Assembly (NCBI RefSeq): GCF_005771405.1
Contig: NZ_VAUA01000006.1
Location: 207,251-271,250, forward strand
Length of the DNA stretch: 64,000 nucleotides
Source: Parasedimentitalea maritima
GTDB taxonomy: Bacteria; Pseudomonadota; Alphaproteobacteria; Rhodobacterales; Rhodobacteraceae
Reading direction: 5' to 3'
Positions 1 to 9,089 of the stretch are shown here, in pieces. The translations under genes were made by a program, and so were the position numbers. Below the pieces are notes generated by a model, which was not told the DNA's origin, searched no databases, and saw nothing but the letters and a program-made list of their open reading frames with translations. Positions within the stretch are counted from its first letter, which is position 1. Each line of letters opens with the position of its first letter.

Positions 1-43
1 CCATGCCCGTGCCCTGCGTCGTTTGCCACGTGGTGTGATCCCC

Positions 44-2254
44 ATGGGTTATACAGAAGAGCTGAAAACCTCGGGAAACAAGGCGTTGCGTTTGTCAGTT
101 CTCAAAAATGCAGGTTTGCCGGTTCCTGGTGGAGTGGTGGTCCGAGCTGACGCAATTCAGGACTACCGCCAGATGACACTTGCTCAGAAAGGGGCCTTTG
201 CCGCGAAGATTTGGCAACTGGCGGGGCAAAAACCATGCGCCGTTCGCAGTTCGGCCAGCAACGAAGATGGTGCAGACCAAAGCTTTGCCGGGGTTTTTGA
301 ATCCGTTTTGGACGTTAGTGCTCTGACTATGCAAAGCGCGCTACAGACCGTGGTGGACAGCTTCACCTCTGAACGCGCCGCCAGCTATGATTTTGAGGCT
401 ACGGATGAAAACGCCGGCAATATTCTGGTGCAGGAAATGGTGGAGGCAGAGTATGCGGGCGTGATGTTCACCCAGGATCCCACCGCACCCGGAATGGTCA
501 TGATTGAATGGGTCGAAGGTTGTGGCGAGGATCTGGTTTCCGGTCGTGTCACCCCAACCTCGCTGCGATTTGGCCGCTACACCCGCTTGGCAGCGGATAC
601 GGAGCAGGACCAAACTTTGGATATGGCCCCTCTGTTGGAATTGGGCCGTCAGATCGAAGACACCTTTGGCTGTCCGCAAGATGTCGAATGGGCCTATGCG
701 AATGGACAGTTCCAAATTGTGCAAAGCCGCGACATCACAACATTGAATTTGGGCAGCGAACAGGAACAGATCCGGTTGAGCGAATGGCGGAACGTATTGG
801 ACCGCTTTGCTGGTGCCGAACCGGACCAGATCATACTTGAGCAGGATGAAATGTCCGAAGTCCTGCCTCGCCCGACCCCTCTGTCCTTTTCGTTGATGGG
901 ACGTCTGTGGTCGCCGGGTGGCAGCGTTGATCTGGCCTGCCGTGAATTGGGTGTTCCCTATGGCCTGCCCGAAGGTCCGGATGGCCATTTGGTCAACCTG
1001 TTTGGAAAAACCTATGTGGATGTTGCGCTGAAGCAAAGCATGACGCTGAACCTTAGTTCGTCCAAGGCCAAACAGCTGCGCAAAATCGCGGACCCGCTGA
1101 TCACCCAATTCCGCGCTGAAACCATTCCCGACCTGACCCAGAAACTGGCACTTTGGCAGGCGGTGGACTATACCGCCCTGCCCTTACCCAAGCTGGTTGA
1201 AACCATTGATCTGTTGCAGAAAATGCTGGTGCTGGACATCTATGTAGAGGCCGAGAAAATCAATATTCTGGCAGGTTTCACCATGGGTGAGGCCAGCGCT
1301 GCCGCACAGGAGGATCCCACATTGCGGACCCATTTGATGCAGGCAGAGCTGCCCAATGCTCCAACCAGCCTGATTGCAAGCTGCAAAGGTAAGTCGGCGC
1401 AGACCCGGGCGCTGCAACTGATGGGGCATCGGTCAATCTTTGACTACGAACTTAGCACACCGCGCTATATCGAAGCGCCAAGTCTGTTGTGGTCGCTGCT
1501 GGACAGCTCGGATGCTGACACTGAAATCGCAAAACCACGCGCATCTCAACTGCCAGCTAACCTGCCCGGTGAGCTCAGCACGGTGTTGGAACGGGCTTTG
1601 GCCTTTCAGGATCTCAAAGAACAGGCGAAACACGAAGCACTGCGGGTGGTTGCCGAAATTCGTCGCGCTGCCCTCGCACTTGGCCGGGTCAGCAGACTGG
1701 AAGATCTTGTTTTCTACCTGAGCTTTGACGAGTTGCTTATGGGCGACTGGAGCCAACCCGCACAGCTCCGCCAAATGGCAATGACACGTAAAGATAAGGC
1801 TGCATTGAGCAAAAAGTCAGCTCCGACAGAAGTCAGCCTGACTCTGCGTGATTGCGAAATGTTGTCACTCGGAAAACTGGCTCAAAGCAGTGATGGCACA
1901 CTTGGCGGGACCTGTGTCGCTGGCAGTGGTGCCTCCACTGGCCGGGTATTGTGGATCGAAGATGACAGTTCCACTGACCCTGCCCTTTTTGATGGTTTCC
2001 GCGACGGTGACATTTTGGTCTGCCGGATGATCAATCCAGCCTGGTTGCCTTGGGTGCAAAGATCAGGTGCAGTGTTGTCCGAGGTCGGTGGCTGGCTTAG
2101 CCACATGGCAATTGTCGCTCGTGAAAAGGACATCCTGATGTTGGTGGGCTGCAAAGCGCTGGATCAGATTGACAGTGGTACCCGGATCACCGTTTCTGAC
2201 AACGGCACCATTGAGCGTGCCCCGCTGACAGAACTCAAAGTTGTCTCGGCCTGA
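44..2254 (+). CDS. PEP synthase / pyruvate phosphate dikinase-like protein
   Basis: This is a PEP-utilising enzyme of the PEP synthase / pyruvate phosphate dikinase / rifampicin phosphotransferase superfamily, about 736 aa. The N-terminal ATP-grasp part shows AVRSSA followed by an EDG..SFAG stretch (residues about 66-83) and the VEWA...VQSRDIT end of the ATP-binding domain (about 210-235). A long helical middle follows. The C-terminal mobile phosphohistidine domain has GGWLSHMAIVARE, with the likely phospho-His near residue 687. The ATG at 44 is chosen because the family N-terminus (GNKALRLSVLKNAGLPVPGG) follows soon after. A TTG at 23 and the fully open frame back to base 2 mean the gene could start earlier or outside the window. 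The substrate is unknown. It ends at a hairpin shared with the convergent manC. Confidence 0.75.
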   Translation: MGYTEELKTSGNKALRLSVLKNAGLPVPGGVVVRADAIQDYRQMTLAQKGAFAAKIWQLAGQKPCAVRSSASNEDGADQSFAGVFESVLDVSALTMQSALQTVVDSFTSERAASYDFEATDENAGNILVQEMVEAEYAGVMFTQDPTAPGMVMIEWVEGCGEDLVSGRVTPTSLRFGRYTRLAADTEQDQTLDMAPLLELGRQIEDTFGCPQDVEWAYANGQFQIVQSRDITTLNLGSEQEQIRLSEWRNVLDRFAGAEPDQIILEQDEMSEVLPRPTPLSFSLMGRLWSPGGSVDLACRELGVPYGLPEGPDGHLVNLFGKTYVDVALKQSMTLNLSSSKAKQLRKIADPLITQFRAETIPDLTQKLALWQAVDYTALPLPKLVETIDLLQKMLVLDIYVEAEKINILAGFTMGEASAAAQEDPTLRTHLMQAELPNAPTSLIASCKGKSAQTRALQLMGHRSIFDYELSTPRYIEAPSLLWSLLDSSDADTEIAKPRASQLPANLPGELSTVLERALAFQDLKEQAKHEALRVVAEIRRAALALGRVSRLEDLVFYLSFDELLMGDWSQPAQLRQMAMTRKDKAALSKKSAPTEVSLTLRDCEMLSLGKLAQSSDGTLGGTCVAGSGASTGRVLWIEDDSSTDPALFDGFRDGDILVCRMINPAWLPWVQRSGAVLSEVGGWLSHMAIVAREKDILMLVGCKALDQIDSGTRITVSDNGTIERAPLTELKVVSA

Positions 2255-2265
2255 ACTCACCCAAA

Positions 2266-2303
2266 AATGCCACGCACCAAGGAAACACCTGTTGCGTGGC
2301 ATT
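2266..2303. terminator. Bidirectional hairpin terminator between the PEP-enzyme gene and manC
   Basis: AATGCCACGC (2266-2275) and GCGTGGCATT (2294-2303) form a perfect 10-bp inverted repeat with an 18-nt loop, between the stop codons of two convergent genes. There is no long U tract, so its efficiency as an intrinsic terminator is uncertain. Confidence 0.6.
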
Positions 2304-2331
2304 AGTATAAGTGAGTTAGTGCAACTCTCTA

Positions 2332-3765
2332 TCAGCTGCGGGCATAGACATCCTCATAGCGAATGATGTCATCCTCACCCAGATAACTACCGGTCTGAAC
2401 TTCGATCAATACCATTGGCACTTTGCCCGGGTTTTCCATTCGGTGTACCGCACCTAGTGGAATGTAAACCGACTGGTTTTCAGTCACCAGTTTTACATCG
2501 TCGTCCACCGTAACCTTGGCCGTCCCTTCGACCACGATCCAGTGTTCCGAGCGATGGTGATGGCTTTGCAGGCTCAACGCTGCACCGGGGTGGACCACGA
2601 TGCGCTTCACCTGAAACCGGTCTCCCACAACCAGACTTTCGAACCAACCCCATGGCCGGTGATCTTTTGGGAATGCCGTGGCTTGGTTGGCTTGTTTTGC
2701 CTTCAGCGCAGCAACCGCCAGTTTCACGTCCTGGGTCCGGCTGGCATCCGCCACCAGAACAGCATCCGGCATCGCAACTGTAATAATGTTCTTCAGACCG
2801 ATGCCGACCACTTCCAGCCCTGCATCTTCGGACCTCAACAGGCTGCCTTCGCAATCAATCGCCGTTGCCGCTCCCTGCGCCACCACACCGTCTGCGTCTG
2901 GCCCTGCCTCGCGCCAAACAGCATCCCAGCCGCCCAGATCGGACCAGCCAGCAGCAAAGGGAACCACTGTTAAGTTCTCAGCCTGCTCCATCACGGCATA
3001 GTCGATCGAAATATCATCGGCTCCGCTCCAGGCCTGAGGATCAAGACGCAAGAACCCCAAATCAGGTAAGCCCTGTTTCACCGCCGCTTGCACAGCCGGC
3101 ATCAGATCTGGTGCATGGGCTTGAAAAGCCGCGACAATACTCTTGACCGAAAACAGGAAAATTCCTGCGTTCCACAAGTAGTTACCCGCAGCCAGCATCT
3201 CTTTGGCGGTTTTGGCATCTGGCTTTTCGACAAACTGCTTTAACCCAATTGGGCGTGGAGAAAAATCGCCTGCATCCCCATCCAGTTCCAGATAACCATA
3301 GCCCGTTTCAGCATGGGTGGGTTTGATACCAAAAGTGACCAACTGCCCGTCTTGTGCCGCTGTCACACCGGCCTCAACTGCGGCCCGGAAAGCGGAGGCA
3401 TCAGGCACTACATGATCCGACGGGGCCACCAACATCAGCCCATCTGGGTCGGATTTTTGCAAATGTAACGCCGCGGCCAGTACCGCAGGTGCTGTGTTGC
3501 GACCTTCGGGTTCGATCAAAATAGCGCCGGGATCAATTCCAACTTCCGACAACTGCTCCGTAACAATAAAACGGAAGTCAGAATTGGTCAGCACCAAAGG
3601 CGCTGCATAGCCTGCACCTGACAGCCGCTGCGCAGACGCCTGAAAAAGAGTGGTATCGCCAAGCAGCGGTGAAAACTGCTTGGGATAGCTTTTACGAGAC
3701 AGCGGCCAAAGCCGGGTCCCGGAACCGCCACAAAGGAGAACAGGGGTGATGGTTGATGTTGCCAC
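2332..3765 (-). CDS. manC: Mannose-1-phosphate guanylyltransferase / mannose-6-phosphate isomerase (copy 1)
   Basis: Bifunctional type II ManC/CpsB/XanB enzyme, 477 aa, making GDP-mannose from mannose 1-phosphate and GTP, with a C-terminal cupin isomerase domain. Visible motifs are the nucleotidyltransferase signature CGGSGTRLWPLSR near residue 12, the FVEKP mannose-1-phosphate site, and the cupin metal site SLQSHHHRSEHW with VEGTA near residue 410. It starts with GTG; GAGG lies 9 nt upstream. It is the last gene of the minus-strand operon gmd-colC-colD-manC (14-nt gap to colD) and supplies the GDP-mannose that operon consumes. A paralogue of identical length lies at 12072-13505. Confidence 0.93.
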   Translation of the reverse strand: MATSTITPVLLCGGSGTRLWPLSRKSYPKQFSPLLGDTTLFQASAQRLSGAGYAAPLVLTNSDFRFIVTEQLSEVGIDPGAILIEPEGRNTAPAVLAAALHLQKSDPDGLMLVAPSDHVVPDASAFRAAVEAGVTAAQDGQLVTFGIKPTHAETGYGYLELDGDAGDFSPRPIGLKQFVEKPDAKTAKEMLAAGNYLWNAGIFLFSVKSIVAAFQAHAPDLMPAVQAAVKQGLPDLGFLRLDPQAWSGADDISIDYAVMEQAENLTVVPFAAGWSDLGGWDAVWREAGPDADGVVAQGAATAIDCEGSLLRSEDAGLEVVGIGLKNIITVAMPDAVLVADASRTQDVKLAVAALKAKQANQATAFPKDHRPWGWFESLVVGDRFQVKRIVVHPGAALSLQSHHHRSEHWIVVEGTAKVTVDDDVKLVTENQSVYIPLGAVHRMENPGKVPMVLIEVQTGSYLGEDDIIRYEDVYARS

Positions 3766-3779
3766 GTTGATATACCTCG

Positions 3780-4946
3780 TTACAGCGCTGCCAACGCATC
3801 AATTGCCTCGGGGGTAGCATAATGATGATTGCCAACAAACAATCCGAATTCATCTATATAGTCAGCGTTTTTCAGCTCGCCATGGATGTCATAATCAAAG
3901 TATTTCATCACTTCGTTTTTAGCAAAATTTCCGGCCACAATCGGGCGACATTCAAAGCCGGCTTCTGTTAGCTTTTTGACAAAGTCGGCGCGCTTTAAGC
4001 CCAGATCAGGGCGCAACACCAACGAAAATCCAAACCAACTGCTGTTGCCTATTTCGCGCTGAATGATGAACTTTGGGTGATTGCCTAACTTGGCCTGCAG
4101 CATTGCTCCATTGGCGCGGCGACCTTTGACCAGATCCGGAAGCTTTTTCAGCTGTTCAATGCCCAAGGCGCCTGACATTTCCAGCGGTCGTAGGTTGTAA
4201 CCCGGCAGCACAAATCGGAAGCTTTCTTCAAACGGGTCATCCGACTTTTCACCTGTCACGTGATTGAACTTGGGCAGGTTACGGGTCCAACCATGGGCGC
4301 GCAGACTTAGCATCACGTGGTACAGCTCTTCGTCATCAGTCACCACAATCCCGCCTTCCATGGTCGAGATATGGTGCGAGAAAAACGCCGAGTAACTGCC
4401 GACTGCGCCAAAGGTACCGCATTCTTTGTCGTTGAATGTAGCACCCATGGATTCGCAGTTGTCTTCCATCACGACAATTTCGCGGCCGGCAATGATGCGA
4501 TCAATTGCATCAAAGTCATTTGGATTGCCCAACAGGTTCACGACCATGATCGCCCGTGTTTTGTCGGTCACGGCCTCGGCAAGTGCATCCAGATCGTAGT
4601 TCAGAGTAGCCAGATCGATGTCCACAAACTGCATCTTCAGACCATATTGGCCCAAGGGGTAATAGGTGGTCGACCAGCTGACTGCGGGCACGATGATTTC
4701 GTCGCCGCGTTCCAGCTTTAGATCTGGGTTCTTAGTAAAGCACAGCGCCGCCGTCATCAGCAAGTTGGCGGAGGAGCCCGAATTCACCATCACAGCAAAT
4801 TTGCTACCAAATTGTTTGGCGAACTGCTCCTCAAAGGCCCGCACTTCCGGACCCATAGAAAACATATCACTGTCGATCACCCGTTGCAGAGCATCATATT
4901 CAGCCTGATCCCAGGACGAAGTAGCAAGAGGGTACTTAGGGCTCAT
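3780..4946 (-). CDS. colD: GDP-4-keto-6-deoxy-D-mannose 3-dehydratase (ColD-like)
   Basis: DegT/DnrJ/EryC1/StrS-fold PLP enzyme of 388 aa. In sugar aminotransferases the PLP Schiff-base Lys precedes an xI(T/S)xxEGG motif. Here that stretch reads SHHISTMEGG and His191 takes the lysine position, the substitution that defines the 3-dehydratases ColD and RfbH rather than aminotransferases. The PLP-anchoring acidic motif MEDNCESMG (about 160-168) is present. ColD removes the C3 hydroxyl of GDP-4-keto-6-deoxymannose using PLP and glutamate. The ATG at 4946 is chosen over an upstream in-frame start at 5024 because it overlaps the colC stop as ATGA, giving translational coupling. Neighbouring gmd, the epimerase/reductase gene and manC supply the rest of a GDP-colitose route. 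The RfbH branch (CDP sugars) is less likely because all neighbours act on GDP sugars. Confidence 0.8.
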   Translation of the reverse strand: MSPKYPLATSSWDQAEYDALQRVIDSDMFSMGPEVRAFEEQFAKQFGSKFAVMVNSGSSANLLMTAALCFTKNPDLKLERGDEIIVPAVSWSTTYYPLGQYGLKMQFVDIDLATLNYDLDALAEAVTDKTRAIMVVNLLGNPNDFDAIDRIIAGREIVVMEDNCESMGATFNDKECGTFGAVGSYSAFFSHHISTMEGGIVVTDDEELYHVMLSLRAHGWTRNLPKFNHVTGEKSDDPFEESFRFVLPGYNLRPLEMSGALGIEQLKKLPDLVKGRRANGAMLQAKLGNHPKFIIQREIGNSSWFGFSLVLRPDLGLKRADFVKKLTEAGFECRPIVAGNFAKNEVMKYFDYDIHGELKNADYIDEFGLFVGNHHYATPEAIDALAAL

Positions 4947-5878
4947 GTCGCAAAGCTTTCCAGATAATAACGATAAGTCTGCGCGATTCCGTCGCGCAAG
5001 GATGTCGGGGCCTGCCAGCCCCATTGAGTCTGACGTTCAGTCGAGCAGAGCTTCTGCTTCATGCCGACCGGTTTGCTCAGATCATGGGTAAACTCACCAT
5101 CCCAACCGATAACGTCTGCCACAACAGCATAATAGTCGTTGATAGAATGATCGTGGCCCAAGCCAGTGTTCATGTTGTCAGGCAAGTTCTCGATGTCATC
5201 AGCCGCCCGCAAGACCGCATCGGCCAGATCGCCGGCATACATAAATTCACGCCGTGCAGTACCATCCCCCCAGATTTCAACGGTGGCTTCGCCATTCTTC
5301 CGGGCCTCGTGCACCTTGTGGATAATGGCAGGTACCAGATGCGAATGTTTGGGGTCAAATTTGTCATGCCGCCCATACAGGTTGCATGGGATCAATGTCT
5401 TGTAGTGAGCACCGGCATCTTCACGACGAATGTAGTCACACAGGCGCATCGCCAGAATTTTCGCAATGGCATAACCTTCGTTGGTAGGTTCCAGCTCTCC
5501 GGTCAGCACCATGTCTTCGCGCAGTGGATTTTCTGCTGCACGGGGGTACATGCAGGTCGAGGCCAAGTTCAGAAACTTACGCACCCCATTACGATGTGCG
5601 CCCATAATGATGTTACGGCCCATTGCGGTGTTTTCATCCAGAAACGCCACTGGATTTGCCATATTGGCCTGAATGCCGCCAACCCGGCCAGCGGCATGAA
5701 CCACCAGATCCGGTTTGTGTTGTCCCAAATAGGCATCAACGGCACCCGCATCGGTCAGGTCAAGTTCACCGCTGCGTGGCGCTAAGATCGACCAATCTGC
5801 AGCCGAAGCATGCTCTTGAATATTCTGCCCAACCAAACCACCTCCGCCGGTCAGGAGCAAAGTGCCCTTAGTGCCCAT
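4943..5878 (-). CDS. GDP-L-colitose synthase / GDP-L-fucose synthase-like epimerase-reductase
   Basis: Extended SDR of the GDP-fucose synthase (Fcl/WcaG) and ColC family, 311 aa. It has the NAD(P)-binding motif TGGGGLVGQ (10-18), catalytic Ser107, Tyr136 and Lys140 (YAIAK), and the epimerase residues Cys109 (STCMYP) and His180 (SHLVPA), at nearly the same positions as in E. coli Fcl. It would epimerise C5 and reduce C4 of a GDP-4-keto-6-deoxyhexose. Fcl (fucose) and ColC (colitose) are close homologues and cannot be separated by motif alone. Because the next gene encodes a ColD-like dehydratase with ATGA coupling, ColC is favoured. It starts 3 nt after gmd; GAGG lies upstream inside the gmd end. 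Confidence 0.85.
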   Translation of the reverse strand: MGTKGTLLLTGGGGLVGQNIQEHASAADWSILAPRSGELDLTDAGAVDAYLGQHKPDLVVHAAGRVGGIQANMANPVAFLDENTAMGRNIIMGAHRNGVRKFLNLASTCMYPRAAENPLREDMVLTGELEPTNEGYAIAKILAMRLCDYIRREDAGAHYKTLIPCNLYGRHDKFDPKHSHLVPAIIHKVHEARKNGEATVEIWGDGTARREFMYAGDLADAVLRAADDIENLPDNMNTGLGHDHSINDYYAVVADVIGWDGEFTHDLSKPVGMKQKLCSTERQTQWGWQAPTSLRDGIAQTYRYYLESFAT

Positions 5879-5881
5879 GGA

Positions 5882-7003
5882 TTAATCCTCGCGCGCAACG
5901 GGTTCGTCATACCCGTGATCTTTCAAAACGCGGGCACGCTGCGCGGATTTCAGATCCGTACGAACCATCTCTGCACACATTTCCTGCACAGTAATCTCGG
6001 GCGTCCAGCCTAGTTTCGCTTTGGCTTTGGCCGGATCGCCCAGCAGGGTTTCCACCTCGGCGGGGCGGAAATACCGGGGATCAATACGCAAGATCACATC
6101 ACCTTCTTTCAGGGCTGGTGCCTCATCACCGCTAATGCTGTCGACAACAGCAACCTCGTCTAGGCCAGAGCCTTCGAAACGGACTTTGATCCCCAACTCT
6201 GCAGCAGACCATTCGATGAACTGACGCACCGAATATTGTACACCAGTGGCAATGACAAAATCTTCAGGCTCATCTTGTTGCAGCATCATCCACTGCATGC
6301 GCACATAATCTTTGGCATGGCCCCAGTCGCGAAGCGCGTCGATATTGCCCATATACAGACAAGGCTCCAACCCCTGCGCAATATTGGCCAGTCCACGGGT
6401 GATTTTGCGCGTGACAAAGGTCTCACCACGTCGCGGGCTCTCGTGATTGAACAAGATTCCGTTGCAGGCATACAGGCCGTAGGCCTCGCGGTAGTTCACC
6501 GTAATCCAATAGGCATACATTTTGGCCACTGCATAAGGACTGCGCGGGTGAAACGGCGTGGTCTCGGTTTGGGGCGTTTCCTGTACCAATCCGTAAAGCT
6601 CCGAAGTTGAAGCCTGGTAGAAACGGCTCTTCTTCTCTAACCCCAAAAAGCGGATAGCCTCGAGGAGCCGCAGCGTGCCCATGGCATCCACATCCGCTGT
6701 GTATTCTGGTGAATCAAAACTAACCGCAACATGACTTTGCGCGCCAAGATTATAGACTTCGTCCGGCTGCACTTCTTGTAGAATCCGAGTCAGGTTTGAA
6801 CTGTCGCTAAGATCACCGTAATGTAGCTTGAACCGAGCGCTATCCGTATGCGGGTCCTCAAAAATATGGTCCACTCGTTGGGTGTTAAATGACGAGGCTC
6901 GCCGCTTGATGCCATGGACTTCATAGCCTTTTTCCAACAAAAATTCTGCCAGATATGAACCGTCCTGACCGGTCACGCCGGTGATAAGTGCTGTCTTAGT
7001 CAT
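5882..7003 (-). CDS. gmd: GDP-mannose 4,6-dehydratase
   Basis: Converts GDP-mannose to GDP-4-keto-6-deoxymannose, the branch point to GDP-fucose, GDP-perosamine and GDP-colitose. The 373-aa protein is the usual length. It shows [20 protein letters not shown] at the NADP-binding N-terminus, [10 protein letters not shown] (the Gmd tetramer and NADP loop), STSELYG carrying catalytic Ser/Thr and Glu, [10 protein letters not shown] with catalytic Tyr and Lys, and [16 protein letters not shown]. It is first in the minus-strand operon followed by the epimerase/reductase, colD and manC. About 105 bases separate it from the next upstream gene, so a promoter probably lies there. Confidence 0.95.
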   Translation of the reverse strand: MTKTALITGVTGQDGSYLAEFLLEKGYEVHGIKRRASSFNTQRVDHIFEDPHTDSARFKLHYGDLSDSSNLTRILQEVQPDEVYNLGAQSHVAVSFDSPEYTADVDAMGTLRLLEAIRFLGLEKKSRFYQASTSELYGLVQETPQTETTPFHPRSPYAVAKMYAYWITVNYREAYGLYACNGILFNHESPRRGETFVTRKITRGLANIAQGLEPCLYMGNIDALRDWGHAKDYVRMQWMMLQQDEPEDFVIATGVQYSVRQFIEWSAAELGIKVRFEGSGLDEVAVVDSISGDEAPALKEGDVILRIDPRYFRPAEVETLLGDPAKAKAKLGWTPEITVQEMCAEMVRTDLKSAQRARVLKDHGYDEPVARED

Positions 7004-7109
7004 TCACGTGCCAATCATATTTTTTTCGGCTATTTCGCCATGTTTAGTTATCGTAGCGCTTCCAGCTACTCGTTTGCTGAACAATAGCAGGTTACCAAGC
7101 TCTTGCAGA

Positions 7110-8384
7110 TCAAAGCCGTAAGTCACTGTGATCGGCAGGAAGAACATACTTCAAATCATAGACCACGGCCCCCGGTTTGCCCAACGTTCGGATTTGAGCC
7201 TCTCCCATGGTATGGAATTCGTCATGCGCTACTGCCAGAACGATCCCATCATAGGCCCCTTGCTGTGGCGCCTCAACCAGTTCCAGATTAAACTCAGTGC
7301 GGGCATCCGCTGGTGCAACATTTGGATCAGACACATCAACCTGAACACCAAAGTCTTCTAACCCACGCACCACATCAATCACTCGTGTATTGCGCAAATC
7401 GGGGCAGTTCTCTTTGAAAGTCAGCCCCATCACCAAAACCCGTGCATCCACCACCTGAATGCGGCGTTTCAGCATGGCCTTGATCATCTGCTGAGCCACG
7501 TAGGCTCCCATTCCGTCGTTTAGCCGCCGTCCTGCCAACAGGATTTCAGGGTGATATCCAACCTGCTCAGCTTTATGAGTTAGGTAATAGGGATCAACAC
7601 CGATACAGTGACCACCGACCAACCCGGGGCGAAACGGCAAGAAGTTCCACTTGCTTCCTGCGGCCCGCAACACCGCCTCTGTATCGATATTCAGCCGGTT
7701 AAAGATTTTCGCAAGTTCGTTGATCAACGCTATGTTTATGTCTCGTTGGCTGTTCTCGATCACCTTGGCCGCCTCGGCGACCTGGATGCTCTCGGCGCGG
7801 TAAGTGCCGGCAGTGATAATCTCGCGGTAAAGTGCGTCCACCTGGTCGGCTGTTTCCGGAGTCGAGCCTGATGTCACCTTAACTATAGTGGTCAAACGAT
7901 GTGTTTTGTCACCTGGGTTGATCCGCTCAGGGCTATAGCCCACATAAAAATCCCGGTTAAAGGTCAACCCAGAGCGAGCTTCAAGAATAGGTACGCATTC
8001 CTCTTCGGTGGCGCCGGGGTAAACGGTGGATTCGTAGATAACGATATCACCCGGCGCCAGAACCCGACCCACCAGCTGCGATGCGCGCTCCAGGGGTCCC
8101 AGGTCAGGGCGGCGACTGGTATCAATCGGGGTTGGTACGGTGACAATGTAGATGGAACAAGTCGCGATTTCAGCGGTATCGCTAGTAAAGCTCAGGTGCT
8201 GGGCCAGACCCATTTCATCCGGTTCAATCTCGCGGGTCAAATCCTGTCCCTGGCGAAGCTGGTCGATGCGATCCTGATTAATATCAAATCCCACCACCTC
8301 GCGGTGTTTGCCGAACTCAACAGCCAGCGGTAAACCGACATAGCCCAAGCCAATCACACAGATCCGATCCACCGCATTGCTCAT
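7110..8384 (-). CDS. UDP-N-acetylhexosamine 6-dehydrogenase (WbpO/TviB-like)
   Basis: Nucleotide sugar dehydrogenase of 424 aa, predicted to oxidise UDP-GlcNAc or UDP-GalNAc to the uronic acid with two NAD+. Motifs are the Rossmann start [49 protein letters not shown], the [17 protein letters not shown] helix, and [19 protein letters not shown] with the catalytic Cys. [11 protein letters not shown] and [12 protein letters not shown] mark the WbpO/TviB/WecC subfamily rather than UDP-glucose dehydrogenases. An AGGAG sits about 10 nt before the ATG at 8384. It faces away from the 705-base gap to its right. UDP-ManNAc as substrate (WecC) cannot be excluded. Confidence 0.85.
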   Translation of the reverse strand: MSNAVDRICVIGLGYVGLPLAVEFGKHREVVGFDINQDRIDQLRQGQDLTREIEPDEMGLAQHLSFTSDTAEIATCSIYIVTVPTPIDTSRRPDLGPLERASQLVGRVLAPGDIVIYESTVYPGATEEECVPILEARSGLTFNRDFYVGYSPERINPGDKTHRLTTIVKVTSGSTPETADQVDALYREIITAGTYRAESIQVAEAAKVIENSQRDINIALINELAKIFNRLNIDTEAVLRAAGSKWNFLPFRPGLVGGHCIGVDPYYLTHKAEQVGYHPEILLAGRRLNDGMGAYVAQQMIKAMLKRRIQVVDARVLVMGLTFKENCPDLRNTRVIDVVRGLEDFGVQVDVSDPNVAPADARTEFNLELVEAPQQGAYDGIVLAVAHDEFHTMGEAQIRTLGKPGAVVYDLKYVLPADHSDLRL

Positions 8385-9089
8385 CTATAGCCTACTCCTG
8401 ATGTCTCGTAAGACTCTCACCCATTGCCTCTCCTATAAGTCACGGAGTGTCACTGCAACCATCAGGACACCAACACAATATCCAGGTCTGCTGCGTTACT
8501 CAGGTTTAACTTCGATATTTGGAGCAATTTGGTCTCCTAAAGGGAGCATCGGAACAGGGTATCGAGGTAGATCTATCTGCAACCAATCGTTGGCTGCACA
8601 AGTTTGACCCGTAGAGGGGAGCCTGCACGGCCCAATCGCTTAACAATCACAACGCCCCAACCCTTTGCTGGTTTTCTTAAGGCGGTTTTGCCTCTAAAAG
8701 GCACGGAACAGCCTACTTGATTCTTTGGTTGTTGTGGTAACTTCTTTGGGGCTCCCTAATGAAAGTGCATTGCTAATGAGTTTTAAGGTCTGAGGTAAAG
8801 GTATGGACGCTTCCGCTAAATTGAGTGAATTTTCCGGAACATCTCATTGGACTTTCCCACGCGGTTTTTTTCACCAACCTACGCCTTCTGACGCTAGAAC
8901 GGACAAAACACTTCTAGTTTATACGCGGCATTCAACAAGTTTGGCACCTGCAACATTTGTCTCGCCAGGCGCCCTCCGAAGATCCGCTTTGAATTGCCAA
9001 GCACACCGCAACTTATAGAAACTGCTGCTTATTTTGATTTTTGCCGTGAATAATTTTATTGGCGCAGACAGCGCAAAAAGGGATAATCC
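8385..9089. other. Gene-poor 705-base gap between divergent dehydrogenase genes
   Basis: No convincing gene is seen. A 71-codon open frame at 8803-9018 (plus) has no recognisable domain and no good ribosome binding site. The sequence looks more AT-rich and less ordered than its neighbours. It must hold promoters for the minus-strand dehydrogenase and for ugd on the plus strand, but no clear -35/-10 pair or JUMPstart/ops element was recognised. Confidence 0.5.

Noticed and set aside
341-1108. 255-codon open frame on the minus strand
   Set aside because: Antisense to the PEP-utilising enzyme; no recognisable domain.
3780-4946. GDP-perosamine synthase or other sugar aminotransferase
   Set aside because: The Schiff-base lysine is replaced by His, which is incompatible with ordinary transamination and fits ColD-type dehydratases.
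5024-5785. 253-codon plus-strand frame over colC
   Set aside because: Antisense shadow of the epimerase/reductase gene.
8803-9018. 71-codon open frame in the gap before ugd
   Set aside because: No domain, no good ribosome site; not enough evidence for a gene.
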